64,000 nucleotides of DNA from Shewanella algae (lineage in GTDB: Bacteria; Pseudomonadota; Gammaproteobacteria; Enterobacterales; Shewanellaceae), in contig NZ_CP068230.1 in NCBI RefSeq assembly GCF_009183365.2, positions 1,703,001-1,767,000 of the forward strand. Direction: 5' to 3'. The notes under the pieces are model-generated. The model was not told where the DNA came from. It did not search any database and worked only from the letters and a program-made list of their open reading frames with translations. A program made the translations under genes and the position numbers. Below are positions 35,547 to 44,011 of the stretch, piece after piece; the first letter of the stretch is position 1, and each line of letters begins with the position of its first letter.

Positions 35547-35575
35547 ATATTAGTCAACCCTGGCGGCTTTATCAA
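35547..35575 (-). promoter_or_regulatory. Strong promoter for the 26-codon gene
   Basis: Minus-strand TTGATA (35570-35575), exactly 17 bases, TAATAT (35547-35552). Close to the sigma-70 consensus at five of six positions in each hexamer. The transcription start is expected near 35540. Confidence 0.75.
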
Positions 35576-35908
35576 ACGAGAAATAATATGATATGAGATT
35601 AGAAAAATTAATCTGAATTTTTGGTGGTTTTTATGTTTGGTTAATTGGCTTTTATTTATTTCACCATAATCAAAAGGTTAAAAAATAATGAGATCGAAGT
35701 CACACGATTTGAGTTAGCATATTTAACCTTGAAAATTGTTAAAAAGTTTATTTTAGCTTGTTTGTATATGTTTTTACCTAAAGCATCCAAAATGATGGAT
35801 TATTTATAGTTGGTGCAAATGCTCTAACAGGATTTTGCCACAAAGTCAATACTCATCCTTGGTGGCTGTGTGCCCCTCCGCAAAACCCAGCTAAAGCCCG
35901 GAGTTTGA

Positions 35909-35922
35909 TTGATTTGCGTCAA
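35909..35922. promoter_or_regulatory. FNR/EtrA-like site upstream of cydABX
   Basis: TTGATTTGCGTCAA matches TTGAT-N4-ATCAA at nine of ten positions. A TATAAA (35933-35938) lies 10 bases downstream. The remainder of 35576-36190 is AT-rich promoter-like DNA with no open frame worth calling; candidate ArcA sites could not be resolved by eye. Confidence 0.5.
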
Positions 35923-36194
35923 ATTCAAGTGGTATAAAATCAGGGCAAATCTTAGCTGAACTAATAACGCAAGTGCCTGATATTAAATAATTTGCAAATA
36001 TTGGAACACTGGCAAATGCTGATGCTGATCGCATAAATCTGCAAAAGCGTGATTCGTCTCTCGTTAAGGCCGCCAAAAACCGATTTTTAAGCTTTTGGTG
36101 AGTTAAAGCGCAGCAACGCGAATCATTTGGGTGGTTTATCCGGGTTTCCGGGTAGATAAGAAATTAATGAACTAAGCTATCCAACTCACCACCT

Positions 36195-36223
36195 GTTGTC
36201 TTTGATGGGGATCTGAAGACAAC
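36195..36223 (+). promoter_or_regulatory. Leader hairpin before cydA
   Basis: GTTGTCTT (36195-36202) pairs perfectly with AAGACAAC (36216-36223) around a 13-nt G-rich loop, about 28 bases before the cydA start. Between hairpin and gene lies a two-codon frame ATG-TAA (36236-36241) with its own GGAG, whose stop runs into the cydA ribosome site. Confidence 0.45.
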
Positions 36224-36251
36224 GGGCGGAGCACCATGTAAGGAGTCACAA

Positions 36252-37826
36252 ATGATAGTTGAAGAAGTCGTTGAGCTATCGCGCATACAATTCGCGCTGA
36301 CAGCCATGTATCACTTCTTGTTTGTTCCTTTGACTTTGGGTTTGGCCTTCCTGCTGGCAATCATGGAATCACTCTATGTGATGACAGATAAGCAGATCTA
36401 CAAGGACATGACTAAATTCTGGGGCAAACTTTTCGGTATTAACTTTGCCCTGGGGGTTACCACAGGTCTGGCAATGGAGTTCCAGTTCGGTACCAACTGG
36501 TCCTACTACTCACACTATGTGGGTGACATTTTCGGTGCTCCTCTTGCGATTGAGGGCTTGATGGCCTTCTTCCTGGAATCCACTTTCGTGGGTATGTTCT
36601 TCTTCGGTTGGGACAGATTCTCCAAGCGTCAACACTTGGCTGTGACCTGGTTGGTTGCATTGGGAAGTAATTTGTCTGCGCTGTGGATCCTGGTCGCCAA
36701 CGGCTGGATGCAAAACCCTGTGGGTAGCGTGTTCAACTATGAAACCATGCGTATGGAAATGACCAGCTTCGCGGAAGTGGTATTTAACCCAGTCGCTCAG
36801 GTTAAATTTGTTCACACTGTCGCTTCCGGTTATGTGGCCGGTGCCATGTTTGTTTTGGCTATCAGTTCTTACTACATCCTCAAGAAGCGTGACCTGCCAT
36901 TTGCCCGCCGCTCTTTCGCCATTGCGGCGAGTTTTGGTATGGCCTCTATCCTGTCTGTTATCGTACTGGGTGACGAATCCGGTTATAAAGTTGGTGAAGC
37001 TCAGCGGGTGAAACTGGCAGCGATTGAAGCTGAATGGCACACAGAGCCTGCTCCGGCAGCCTTTACTGCGATAGGTTTCCCTAACCAGGAAACCATGCAT
37101 ACCGACTATGCCATCAAGATCCCATATGCCATGGGTATCATAGCTACTCGTTCTATCGATGAAGAAGTGACAGGAATCAAGGATCTGATCGCCGAGCACG
37201 AAGTTCGCATCCGCAACGGTATGAAGGCTTATGCCCTGCTTGAGCAGTTGCGTGCCGCCAAGGCTGACCCTGCTATTGAGGAAGATCCTGCGGTTCGCGC
37301 GGCTTTCGAAGAGCAGAAAGTTGACCTGGGTTACGGTCTGTTGCTGAAGCGCTACACAGATAAAGTGGTCGATGCCACCGAAGAGCAGATTAAGGCGGCC
37401 GCAAGGGATTCTATTCCAAGCGTAGCACCGCTGTTCTGGAGCTTCCGTATCATGGTGGGCCTTGGTTTCGTCATGCTGGTAGTGTTTGCAGCTGCCTTCT
37501 GGCAGAGCACCCGTCATCAGATTGAAGAGAAGAAGTGGGTACTCAAAGCTGCGCTCTACAGCTTGCCTCTGCCTTGGATCGCCATCGAGTGTGGTTGGTT
37601 TGTGGCCGAGTATGGTCGTCAGCCATGGACTATCTCCGAGATTCTCCCGACCTTTGTGTCTGCTTCCAGCCTGACGGCGGCCGATCTCTGGTTCAGTATC
37701 ATCAGCATTACTCTGTTCTACACTGTGCTGCTGGTTATCGAGCTCTTCCTGATGTTCAAGTTTGCGCGCCTGGGTCCAAGCAGTCTCAAGACCGGCCGTT
37801 ATCACTTTGAAAAACTAGAAGCCTGA
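36252..37826 (+). CDS. cydA: Cytochrome bd ubiquinol oxidase subunit I
   Basis: Haem-bearing subunit of the high-affinity bd quinol oxidase in the inner membrane. His21 in AMYHFLFVPLTLG is the haem b595-type ligand near the N-terminus. KFVHTVASGYVAGAMF carries a second conserved His near residue 188. The GRQPW motif marks the C-terminal part. A long Q-loop between helices 6 and 7 (about residues 255-390) makes it the long type, 524 residues, like E. coli CydA. The ATG follows AAGGAGTCACAA. cydB and cydX follow closely, forming one operon. Confidence 0.98.
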   Translation: MIVEEVVELSRIQFALTAMYHFLFVPLTLGLAFLLAIMESLYVMTDKQIYKDMTKFWGKLFGINFALGVTTGLAMEFQFGTNWSYYSHYVGDIFGAPLAIEGLMAFFLESTFVGMFFFGWDRFSKRQHLAVTWLVALGSNLSALWILVANGWMQNPVGSVFNYETMRMEMTSFAEVVFNPVAQVKFVHTVASGYVAGAMFVLAISSYYILKKRDLPFARRSFAIAASFGMASILSVIVLGDESGYKVGEAQRVKLAAIEAEWHTEPAPAAFTAIGFPNQETMHTDYAIKIPYAMGIIATRSIDEEVTGIKDLIAEHEVRIRNGMKAYALLEQLRAAKADPAIEEDPAVRAAFEEQKVDLGYGLLLKRYTDKVVDATEEQIKAAARDSIPSVAPLFWSFRIMVGLGFVMLVVFAAAFWQSTRHQIEEKKWVLKAALYSLPLPWIAIECGWFVAEYGRQPWTISEILPTFVSASSLTAADLWFSIISITLFYTVLLVIELFLMFKFARLGPSSLKTGRYHFEKLEA

Positions 37827-37842
37827 GCAGAGGGATTTCATT

Positions 37843-38982
37843 ATGTTTGATTATGAAATATTAAGATTTATCTGGTGGTTGTTAGTTGGCGTCTTGCTCA
37901 TAGGCTTCGCTATTACTGATGGCTTTGACATGGGGGTAGGTGCCTTACTGCCAATCTTGGGTAAGGACGATACCGAGCGCCGGGTGATGATTAACACGGT
38001 TGCTCCTCACTGGGATGGTAACCAGGTGTGGTTGATCACCGGTGCCGGTGCCCTGTTCGCCGCTTGGCCTACTGTATATGCCGTTTCTTTTTCCGGCTTT
38101 TACGTGGCCATGATCATAGTGTTGCTGGCGCTGTACCTGCGTCCCGTAGGTTTCGACTATCGCTCCAAGATAGAAGATCCACGCTGGCGCAAGAGCTGGG
38201 ACTGGGCATTGTTTGTCGCAGGTTTTGTTCCTCCGCTGATTATAGGTGTTGCCTTCGGTAACCTGCTGCAAGGCGTGCCTTTCAGCTTCGACGAGTACCT
38301 GCGTGCCCACTATGATGGTGGCCTGTTCGGTCTGCTCAATGGCTTTGGCCTGTTGGCCGGTCTGGTCAGTGCCTGTATGTTCATGATGCAGGGTGCTTGC
38401 TGGTTGCAGATGAAGACCGAAGGTGAGCTGCGCAATCGCGCCGCTGCAGCTTCACAGTTGACCGCACTGCTGCTGATTGTACTGTTCGGTGCAGCCGGTG
38501 TGTGGCTGGCTACCGGTATTGATGGCTATGTGGTGACTTCGGCTCTGGATACTAACGCCGTATCTGACCCAACCATGAAGACAGTTGAAGTTGTTTCCGG
38601 TGCTTGGATGGCCAACTACGACAAGTACCCAGTGACCATGCTGTTCCCTGCTTTGGGCCTGTTGGCGCCGGCCTTGGTGCTGCTGACCAGCCGTATGGGG
38701 CGTAGCGGTTTCGCCTTCCTGTTCAGCTCACTGGCCATTGCCGGTATCATCCTGACCTGTGGCGCGGCTATGTTCCCATTCGTGATGCCTTCATCACAGG
38801 AGCCTAACGTCAGTCTGACCATGTGGGACGCTACTGCCAGCCAGATGACTCTGACTGTGATGACTTGGGTTGCGATCATCTTTGTACCAACAGTGCTGAG
38901 TTACACCTGCTGGACTTACTACAAGATGTATGGCCGTCTGAACCGTCAGCACATTGAAAACAACAGCACATCACTTTACTAA
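37843..38982 (+). CDS. cydB: Cytochrome bd ubiquinol oxidase subunit II
   Basis: Second integral subunit, forming a pseudo-symmetric dimer with CydA. About nine membrane helices; start MFDYEILRFIWWLLVGVLLIG and motifs ITDGFDMGVG and NTVAPHWDGNQVWLI (shortened here) identify it. Its 379 residues equal the E. coli length. It starts 16 bases after cydA with a GAGGGA-type site; cydX begins 12 bases after its stop. Confidence 0.98.
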   Translation: MFDYEILRFIWWLLVGVLLIGFAITDGFDMGVGALLPILGKDDTERRVMINTVAPHWDGNQVWLITGAGALFAAWPTVYAVSFSGFYVAMIIVLLALYLRPVGFDYRSKIEDPRWRKSWDWALFVAGFVPPLIIGVAFGNLLQGVPFSFDEYLRAHYDGGLFGLLNGFGLLAGLVSACMFMMQGACWLQMKTEGELRNRAAAASQLTALLLIVLFGAAGVWLATGIDGYVVTSALDTNAVSDPTMKTVEVVSGAWMANYDKYPVTMLFPALGLLAPALVLLTSRMGRSGFAFLFSSLAIAGIILTCGAAMFPFVMPSSQEPNVSLTMWDATASQMTLTVMTWVAIIFVPTVLSYTCWTYYKMYGRLNRQHIENNSTSLY

Positions 38983-38994
38983 GGAGCCTGAATT

Positions 38995-39108
38995 ATGTGG
39001 TATTTCACTTGGATACTCGGCATTTTATTGGCTTGTTCCTTCGGTATCATCAATGCTCTCTGGTTGGAAAATACAGAGAACATGGATAGAGACACTGAAG
39101 AGAAGTGA
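38995..39108 (+). CDS. cydX: Cytochrome bd small subunit CydX
   Basis: A 37-residue single-helix subunit that stabilises the haems of bd oxidase. It starts MWYFTWILGILLACSFG, the family signature, and has a short charged C-terminus. The ribosome site AAGGAGCC lies ten bases ahead. Position directly after cydB is the standard one. The transcript ends at the hairpin at 39127-39150. Confidence 0.95.
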   Translation: MWYFTWILGILLACSFGIINALWLENTENMDRDTEEK

Positions 39109-39126
39109 TAGCTTGAGTTAGAATCG

Positions 39127-39160
39127 AAAGCCTCCGCCTGCGGGGGCTTTTGTCTTTTTA
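39127..39160 (+). terminator. Terminator of cydABX
   Basis: AAAGCCTCCGC (39127-39137) pairs with GCGGGGGCTTT (39140-39150) with one G-T pair, then TGTCTTTTT. It lies 18 bases after cydX and just before the next gene's ribosome site. Confidence 0.88.
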
Positions 39161-39168
39161 AGGGGGCT

Positions 39169-39753
39169 ATGGTGGCAAATGATGAGTTAGAGCCGAGAGG
39201 GCCGCAGCAGGTCAGTGAAAGTGAGGCGGCTGAGCTGATTGAAAACTGGCTCATGCAGGACAGGATGCGAATGCAGGTACTTGAGTGTGTTGCAAACCTT
39301 GGGCCTATTGATGCCTGGGTCGTCGCAGGATTTGTCCGTAATCTGGTGTGGGACAAGTTGCACGGCAGTGTATCCAGGCTCAGCGACATAGATGTGCTCT
39401 ACTTTGAGCCAAACGACAGCTCGGAAGTCACCGACAGGGCCTATGAGGCCAAGTTGGCCACAGCACTCGACTTACCATGGTCGGTAAAGAACCAGGCCAG
39501 AATGCACCTTAAAAACCACCATAAACCCTATACTTCAGTGATTGATGCCATGAGTTACTGGCCAGAGCAGCAAACGGCCCTGGCTGTCAGGTTGAGGGCA
39601 GGGGAGCTGCAACTGCTCAATCTGTTCCCGCTTGGCCCATTACTGGCGCTGGAACTCAGTCCTAATCCCAAGAGCACTCCCGGCGTATTCGAGAGTCGGC
39701 TCAAGGCCAAGAATTGGTTGGCAAACTATCCGTTGCTCAAGAGGCTTTACTGA
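39169..39753 (+). CDS. Nucleotidyltransferase-fold protein (DUF925 type)
   Basis: A 194-residue member of the NTP_transf_6 (DUF925) family. The core reads GPIDAWVVAGFVRNLVWD, then LSDIDVLYFE, where the DxD-like pair marks the nucleotidyltransferase fold. The closing portion has SYWPEQQTALAVRL and FESRLKAKNWLANYP. Family members are widespread and their substrate is unknown. It follows the cydX terminator with AAGGGGG before the ATG. Some 420 bases without a gene follow. Confidence 0.85.
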   Translation: MVANDELEPRGPQQVSESEAAELIENWLMQDRMRMQVLECVANLGPIDAWVVAGFVRNLVWDKLHGSVSRLSDIDVLYFEPNDSSEVTDRAYEAKLATALDLPWSVKNQARMHLKNHHKPYTSVIDAMSYWPEQQTALAVRLRAGELQLLNLFPLGPLLALELSPNPKSTPGVFESRLKAKNWLANYPLLKRLY

Positions 39754-40068
39754 GTACTTTCTCAAGCATTCTCTGACACATTTATCTTGCCGATTGCAGT
39801 TATTTGGCATCCTCTGCTTCCTTTTCTCTCCAGTTAAAAACACCATTCTGTAAGTGCTGGTCAGCATATCTTACTGTGACTGATTGTTAATTTTTGGTTG
39901 TGAGCACCTCGAGCGTCATTGCTCGAAAAATGTACTTTTCTTTCACTTTGGGGTTAGTGGAGTTTTGAACTGGCTCACTTATTTTAAAGGTGTAATATCA
40001 ATAAATCTTTATTTTGTGTGATCTGTTTCGCGCTTGTTGTATCTAAATCTAGGTACCTATTAAAACGC

Positions 40069-40082
40069 TTGATGCAGATCAA
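40069..40082. promoter_or_regulatory. Perfect FNR/EtrA box upstream of ompW
   Basis: TTGATGCAGATCAA fits TTGAT-N4-ATCAA at all ten positions. OmpW is under FNR control in E. coli. The box is about 99 bases before the ompW start; the -10 is uncertain (TTAAAT at 40095-40100 is one option). The rest of the 39754-40173 gap is AT-rich and shows no gene. Confidence 0.7.
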
Positions 40083-40173
40083 AAATGTGAAGAGTTAAAT
40101 CTGGCAGTGTGGCCTCAGTTGTTATGGATGTAATAAAAAACAAAGCGCTGTGTTGTCGCTACGGAGTGAGATG

Positions 40174-40818
40174 ATGAAAAAAAATATCGTATCAGGATTG
40201 ATTGCCGCCGCCCTTTTTTCTACTGTTGCTGCCCCTGCACTGGCCCACAAGGCCGGTGACTTTATTGTTCGTGCCGGTGCCGTTGTGGTAGCCCCGGACG
40301 AGTCCAGCCCGGTTGTGGCCGATATCGCCTCTTTTGGCGTGGACAATAACACCCAGTTGGGTCTGAACTTCGGCTATATGCTGACAGATAACTTTGGTAT
40401 CGAACTGTTGGCCGCTACCCCGTTCAGCCATGACGTATCTCTGGGGGCACTCGGCAAGATTGCCGAAACCAAGCACCTGCCGCCTACCTTGGTGGCCCAG
40501 TACTACTTCGGTAATGCCGAGTCCAAGCTGCGTCCTTACGTGGGTGTCGGTGTTAACTACACCAACTTCTTCGACAATGACTTCACCGATGAAGCTAAAG
40601 GTCTGGGTCTGGATAACCTGAGTTTGAGCAACTCTTGGGGCTGGGCTGCACAAGTGGGTCTGGATTATCAGATCAACGATAATTGGCTGGTAAATGCTTC
40701 TGTGTGGTACGCCAAGATCAGCACAGACGTGAAATTCACTATGGGCGGTGCCGAGCAGGTTGTTGATACTGACATAGATCCTTGGGTCTATATGATCAGT
40801 GTCGGTTACACCTTCTGA
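40174..40818 (+). CDS. ompW: Outer-membrane protein OmpW
   Basis: Eight-stranded beta-barrel porin-like protein. The signal peptide of about 24 residues ends APALA before HKAGDFIVRAGAV, the usual OmpW start. Repeated amphipathic strands follow and the C-terminus SVGYTF ends in Phe as barrel proteins do. The ATG at 40174 was chosen because GGAG then lies seven bases upstream; the ATG just before it would be too close. It is a single-gene unit between an FNR box and a U-tract hairpin. Confidence 0.94.
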   Translation: MKKNIVSGLIAAALFSTVAAPALAHKAGDFIVRAGAVVVAPDESSPVVADIASFGVDNNTQLGLNFGYMLTDNFGIELLAATPFSHDVSLGALGKIAETKHLPPTLVAQYYFGNAESKLRPYVGVGVNYTNFFDNDFTDEAKGLGLDNLSLSNSWGWAAQVGLDYQINDNWLVNASVWYAKISTDVKFTMGGAEQVVDTDIDPWVYMISVGYTF

Positions 40819-40861
40819 TCTCCCCCAAATCCAGCTCCCAACCCAAAGCTCCCAACTATTG

Positions 40862-40886
40862 AAAAGGCGCCTCTGGCGCCTTTTTT
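40862..40886 (+). terminator. Terminator of ompW
   Basis: AAAAGGCGCC-TCT-GGCGCCTTTTTT, 43 bases after the stop. Strong stem and U tract. Confidence 0.93.
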
Positions 40887-41006
40887 GTCATTGGCGTCAG
40901 CTGTATGTTTTTCCTCTGAGGAAAATACTCTTGTCTTGATGGCAACTCGCTGGCATCAGTCCGGGCATTTATGCTGACAAGCAAATTCCTGCTCTATCAA
41001 CTGATC

Positions 41007-42203
41007 ATGCGTTATTACCTTATCTGTGCCTTTGCCTTGGTTTTACTCTATCCATTGGGGATCGATCTCTACTTGGTTGGCTTGCCCGAGATAGCCCTCA
41101 TCCTAAACGCCGATGAGGCCCAATTGCACAACGCCTTTTCCTGTTATCTGGCGGGCATGGCTCTGGCCATGTTGCTCGGTGGGCATCTTGCCGATAGGCT
41201 CGGGCGCAAGCCGGTAGCCCTTTGCGGAGCGTTGATTTTTGTGCTGTCGTCGATTTGGGCCGCCACGACTCTATCAATCACGGCGTTTTTGTTTGCCAGG
41301 GCCGGACAGGGTATAGGTGCCGGGGCGGCCTATCTGGTGACCTTTGCCATTCTGCGGGATGTGCTTGATGACCAAAGACGAGCCAAAGTCTTGTCGATGA
41401 TAAATGGAATTACCTGCATAGTGCCGGTTCTAGCGCCTGTGCTGGGGCATTTGGTTTTGCAGTATTTTCCCTGGCCGGCGCTGTTTGTATTGATGGCTTT
41501 GTTGGCTGCGGCGGCGCTGATTTTGTGTTTGGGTTTGCAAGAGTCGCTTCCGGCCAAGACGGCGGAAGAATTGATAGCCGGTGAATCCTTGCTCTGTGTG
41601 ACTTTCATCAGTCGCTTATTGATCAGTTGTCTGGCCGTGACGGCGATACTCACCTTCGTCAATACTTCGCCCATGCTGTTGATGGAGCAGTTAGGGCTCG
41701 ACAGTGGTGGCTACGCCTCAGCCATGGGTGGTTTGGCACTGATAAGCATGGTTATGGCCTTTGTTTCTCCCTGGCTAATAGATTCGATTGGCCAACAACG
41801 CATGTTGCAACTGTCGCAACTGGCTTTTGCCTTGGCGGCCACTGTACTGCTGTTGGCTGCGTCTCTGGCCGCAGAGCTTTGGCTATATTTGCTGGGCATT
41901 GGCTTTGTTTGCGCCGGTTTTTCTGTGGGGTTCGGGGTCACTATGAGCCAGGCTCTGGCCCCCTTTGCTCAGCGCTCGGCTCTGGCAAGTTCCATATTGG
42001 GGATCTGCCAGATAAGTTGGTCTGGAGCCTTCATTGCGATAAGTGCCTGGTTTGGATTGACGGCGAGCACTATGTTGATACTGAGCTTGCTGATCGCCGC
42101 TTTGGGCAGCATCATACTGCTGTATTTTACCTCGCGCGCTCCAATTAAGACCAATAGCCAATGGAAGCAAGATGAACAGAGCCTTACATCGCCTCGATCT
42201 TAA
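41007..42203 (+). CDS. mdtL: MFS multidrug transporter MdtL
   Basis: Drug:proton antiporter of the Bcr/CflA group with twelve membrane helices. MRYYLICAFALVLLYPLGID, then YLAGMALAMLLGGHLADRLGR (loop 2-3 motif GHLADRLGRKP), AILRDVLDDQRRAKVLS and LNGITC-like blocks follow E. coli MdtL closely. The ATG at 41007 matches the E. coli start; an ATG at 40971 adds twelve residues, and neither has a strong ribosome site. The end overlaps the start of the yidZ-like gene by 32 bases. Export of chloramphenicol-type drugs is known for the E. coli protein only. Confidence 0.9.
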   Translation: MRYYLICAFALVLLYPLGIDLYLVGLPEIALILNADEAQLHNAFSCYLAGMALAMLLGGHLADRLGRKPVALCGALIFVLSSIWAATTLSITAFLFARAGQGIGAGAAYLVTFAILRDVLDDQRRAKVLSMINGITCIVPVLAPVLGHLVLQYFPWPALFVLMALLAAAALILCLGLQESLPAKTAEELIAGESLLCVTFISRLLISCLAVTAILTFVNTSPMLLMEQLGLDSGGYASAMGGLALISMVMAFVSPWLIDSIGQQRMLQLSQLAFALAATVLLLAASLAAELWLYLLGIGFVCAGFSVGFGVTMSQALAPFAQRSALASSILGICQISWSGAFIAISAWFGLTASTMLILSLLIAALGSIILLYFTSRAPIKTNSQWKQDEQSLTSPRS

Positions 42204-43137
42204 CCTCTTGGTCACGCTGCAGATCCTCCTCAGTGAGCGTAGTGTTACCAGAGCGGCCAAACGCCTGTCGGTAACACCTTCTGCCGTAAGTAAATCTTTG
42301 ACCAAGTTACGTCATTGGTTCGATGACCCTCTATTGGTTCGTTCTCCCCAGGGCCTGCTGCCGACGCCATTGGCGTTGGCATTGGCCGAAGAGTTGGCCG
42401 AGCTGTTTCAGTTGGCCAGCAGTATAGTTGCCAAACGCAATGTTGAAGTCCCCAAAGGGGTAGAGTTTCAGCTGATGTTGGAGTCACCATTCTACCTCGA
42501 ATTGTTGCCTGAACTTCCGGGGTTGATTGATGCCCATTTCCCTGATTCCGTGGTGCGGATCCGCAATTGGGACTATGACTCCTTGGACGCCATTATTTCC
42601 GGCAAGGCTGATTTGGGGCTATCGGGGCGTGAGAGTCATCCCGGCTCGCGGGAGACGCTGGCACTCTTGCCTGCGGCCGTGGATTATGAGGTCTTGTTCA
42701 GCGACGAGCCCTTGGTATATCTGCGGAAAGATCATCCCGCACTGCAGCAAGTCTGGAACCTGGAGACATTCCTTGAGTATCGGCAAATCAATATCGAGTG
42801 GGAAAAATGTGAGGGCTGGGCTCTGGATAGCCTGCTGGCTGAAAAAGGTCTGAAGCGGGATATCGCGTTGTCGGTTTCCCTGTTTGAGCAATCTTTATGG
42901 CTGGCATCACAGCCCGGGTCGCAGCTGTTAACCACGGCTCCTGGCTATTGCCGGACCTATGCGGCCAGGACATGCCCTGAGCTGGTGACCCGGCCATTGC
43001 CAATGGTTGCGGAAGATAGGGAAAAACTCACCATTCTCTTTACCCTGATGTGGCACAAACGCAACAGCCACAATTCCAAGTTGCGCTGGCTTAAGGAAAC
43101 CATTCGCCGGCAATTGGAACAGCGGCTGTCGCTTTAA
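42172..43137 (+). CDS. yidZ: LysR-family regulator YidZ
   Basis: LysR-type regulator with HTH at about residues 1-65 (LDLNLLVTLQILLSERSVTR, TPSAVSKSLTKLR) and a substrate domain. The blocks RNWDYDSLDAI, GRESHPGSRE, YEVLFSDEP and FTLMWHKRNSHN match E. coli YidZ, which also sits directly after mdtL. In E. coli the protein is linked to anaerobic nitric oxide protection. Start overlaps the mdtL end by 32 bases in another frame. Convergent with the SDR gene, whose end is four bases away. Confidence 0.92.
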   Translation: MNRALHRLDLNLLVTLQILLSERSVTRAAKRLSVTPSAVSKSLTKLRHWFDDPLLVRSPQGLLPTPLALALAEELAELFQLASSIVAKRNVEVPKGVEFQLMLESPFYLELLPELPGLIDAHFPDSVVRIRNWDYDSLDAIISGKADLGLSGRESHPGSRETLALLPAAVDYEVLFSDEPLVYLRKDHPALQQVWNLETFLEYRQINIEWEKCEGWALDSLLAEKGLKRDIALSVSLFEQSLWLASQPGSQLLTTAPGYCRTYAARTCPELVTRPLPMVAEDREKLTILFTLMWHKRNSHNSKLRWLKETIRRQLEQRLSL

Positions 43138-43141
43138 AAGA

Positions 43142-43894
43142 TTATTCCGCTTGCCCCTTGCGTTTCTTCACCTTCCAGTGGCGGGTATTGTAGATAAACT
43201 CGGGCAGCAGTTTGGTGAGCCAGGCAACCGTCGCCCAGCGTTTGGTGACATAGACCCGGCGCTTGCCTTTTTGCAGGGCGCGGATGATTTGCCCGGCAAC
43301 CACATCTACGGGGGATAGCCATAGCCTGCTCTGCTGCAGCGCGGCCTTATCCAACAAACCCAACTGAATATCCGTGATGGTGATCGGTAGCTTGAGCCTT
43401 TGGGCATGCATGGACAGCCCCTCGAGATAGTTCATCCCAAAGGCTTTGGAGGCATGAAAGGCTACGCTGGGGCCACCGCGAAGACCGGCAATGGAGTTGA
43501 TGGCCGCAAGCTGGCCATAACCCTGCTCGCGAAACAGCCTGAAAGCTGTGTTGCAAACGGCGGCAAAGCCACGGACATTGACACTGATGATCTCATTTTC
43601 CAACTGCCAAGGCAGATCCGGATGATAGGAGTTGAGTCCGGTATTGACCAACACCAGATGTGCGCCACCCAACTGTTGCCAAATCTGTTCCAGCTCGGCT
43701 ATCAAGGTTTGCGGTTTATCTATGTCCAGGCCAAACACCTGAGCCTCGGTTGCCAGGGTGGCGGCAAACTCTTTCAATGAGTCGGGATCCTGTGCCAGCA
43801 ATGCCAGTTTAGTGCCTTCATCGGCCAGGCGGCGGGCTATTTCACGGCTGAGGAGCGAGCTGGCGCCCACAATAATCGCAGTTGCTTGTGTCAT
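43142..43894 (-). CDS. Short-chain dehydrogenase/reductase
   Basis: Classical SDR of about 250 residues. The N-terminal cofactor site is IIVGASSLLSREIAR (TGxxxGxG variant). LVNTGLNS replaces the usual NNAG. The active Ser is in INSIAG and the Tyr-x3-Lys position is altered: FHASKAF, with His where Tyr is expected but Lys kept. The last part is hydrophobic and basic. The altered NNAG and Tyr suggest a changed or lost activity. Start uncertain: ATG at 43894, or a TTG at 43912 with a better AGGA site. Convergent with yidZ. Confidence 0.8.
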   Translation of the reverse strand: MTQATAIIVGASSLLSREIARRLADEGTKLALLAQDPDSLKEFAATLATEAQVFGLDIDKPQTLIAELEQIWQQLGGAHLVLVNTGLNSYHPDLPWQLENEIISVNVRGFAAVCNTAFRLFREQGYGQLAAINSIAGLRGGPSVAFHASKAFGMNYLEGLSMHAQRLKLPITITDIQLGLLDKAALQQSRLWLSPVDVVAGQIIRALQKGKRRVYVTKRWATVAWLTKLLPEFIYNTRHWKVKKRKGQAE

Positions 43895-43946
43895 AAGGAT
43901 ATTTGAACTCAAAAATGGAGTCCTATGATAGGATTATCCTCCCAGG

Positions 43947-43988
43947 TTCTCAACGATTAAACTTGGATGTATAGACATCCAGAAGTCT
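43947..43988 (+). promoter_or_regulatory. ybaY-metA promoter with tandem MetJ-like boxes
   Basis: TTCTCA (43947-43952), 17 bases, TATAGA (43970-43975). Two adjacent 8-mers AGACATCC (43973-43980) and AGAAGTCT (43981-43988) match the MetJ box AGACGTCT at 6 and 7 of 8 positions and cover the -10 and start region. This fits methionine repression of metA further along the same transcript. Confidence 0.6.
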
Positions 43989-44011
43989 TTGTGTATGATT
44001 AGGAGCTAGCA

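Noticed and set aside
35382..35591. 69-residue plus-strand frame in the purL-cydA gap
   Set aside because: It overlaps the better-supported 26-codon gene and its promoter on the other strand and has no proper ribosome site.
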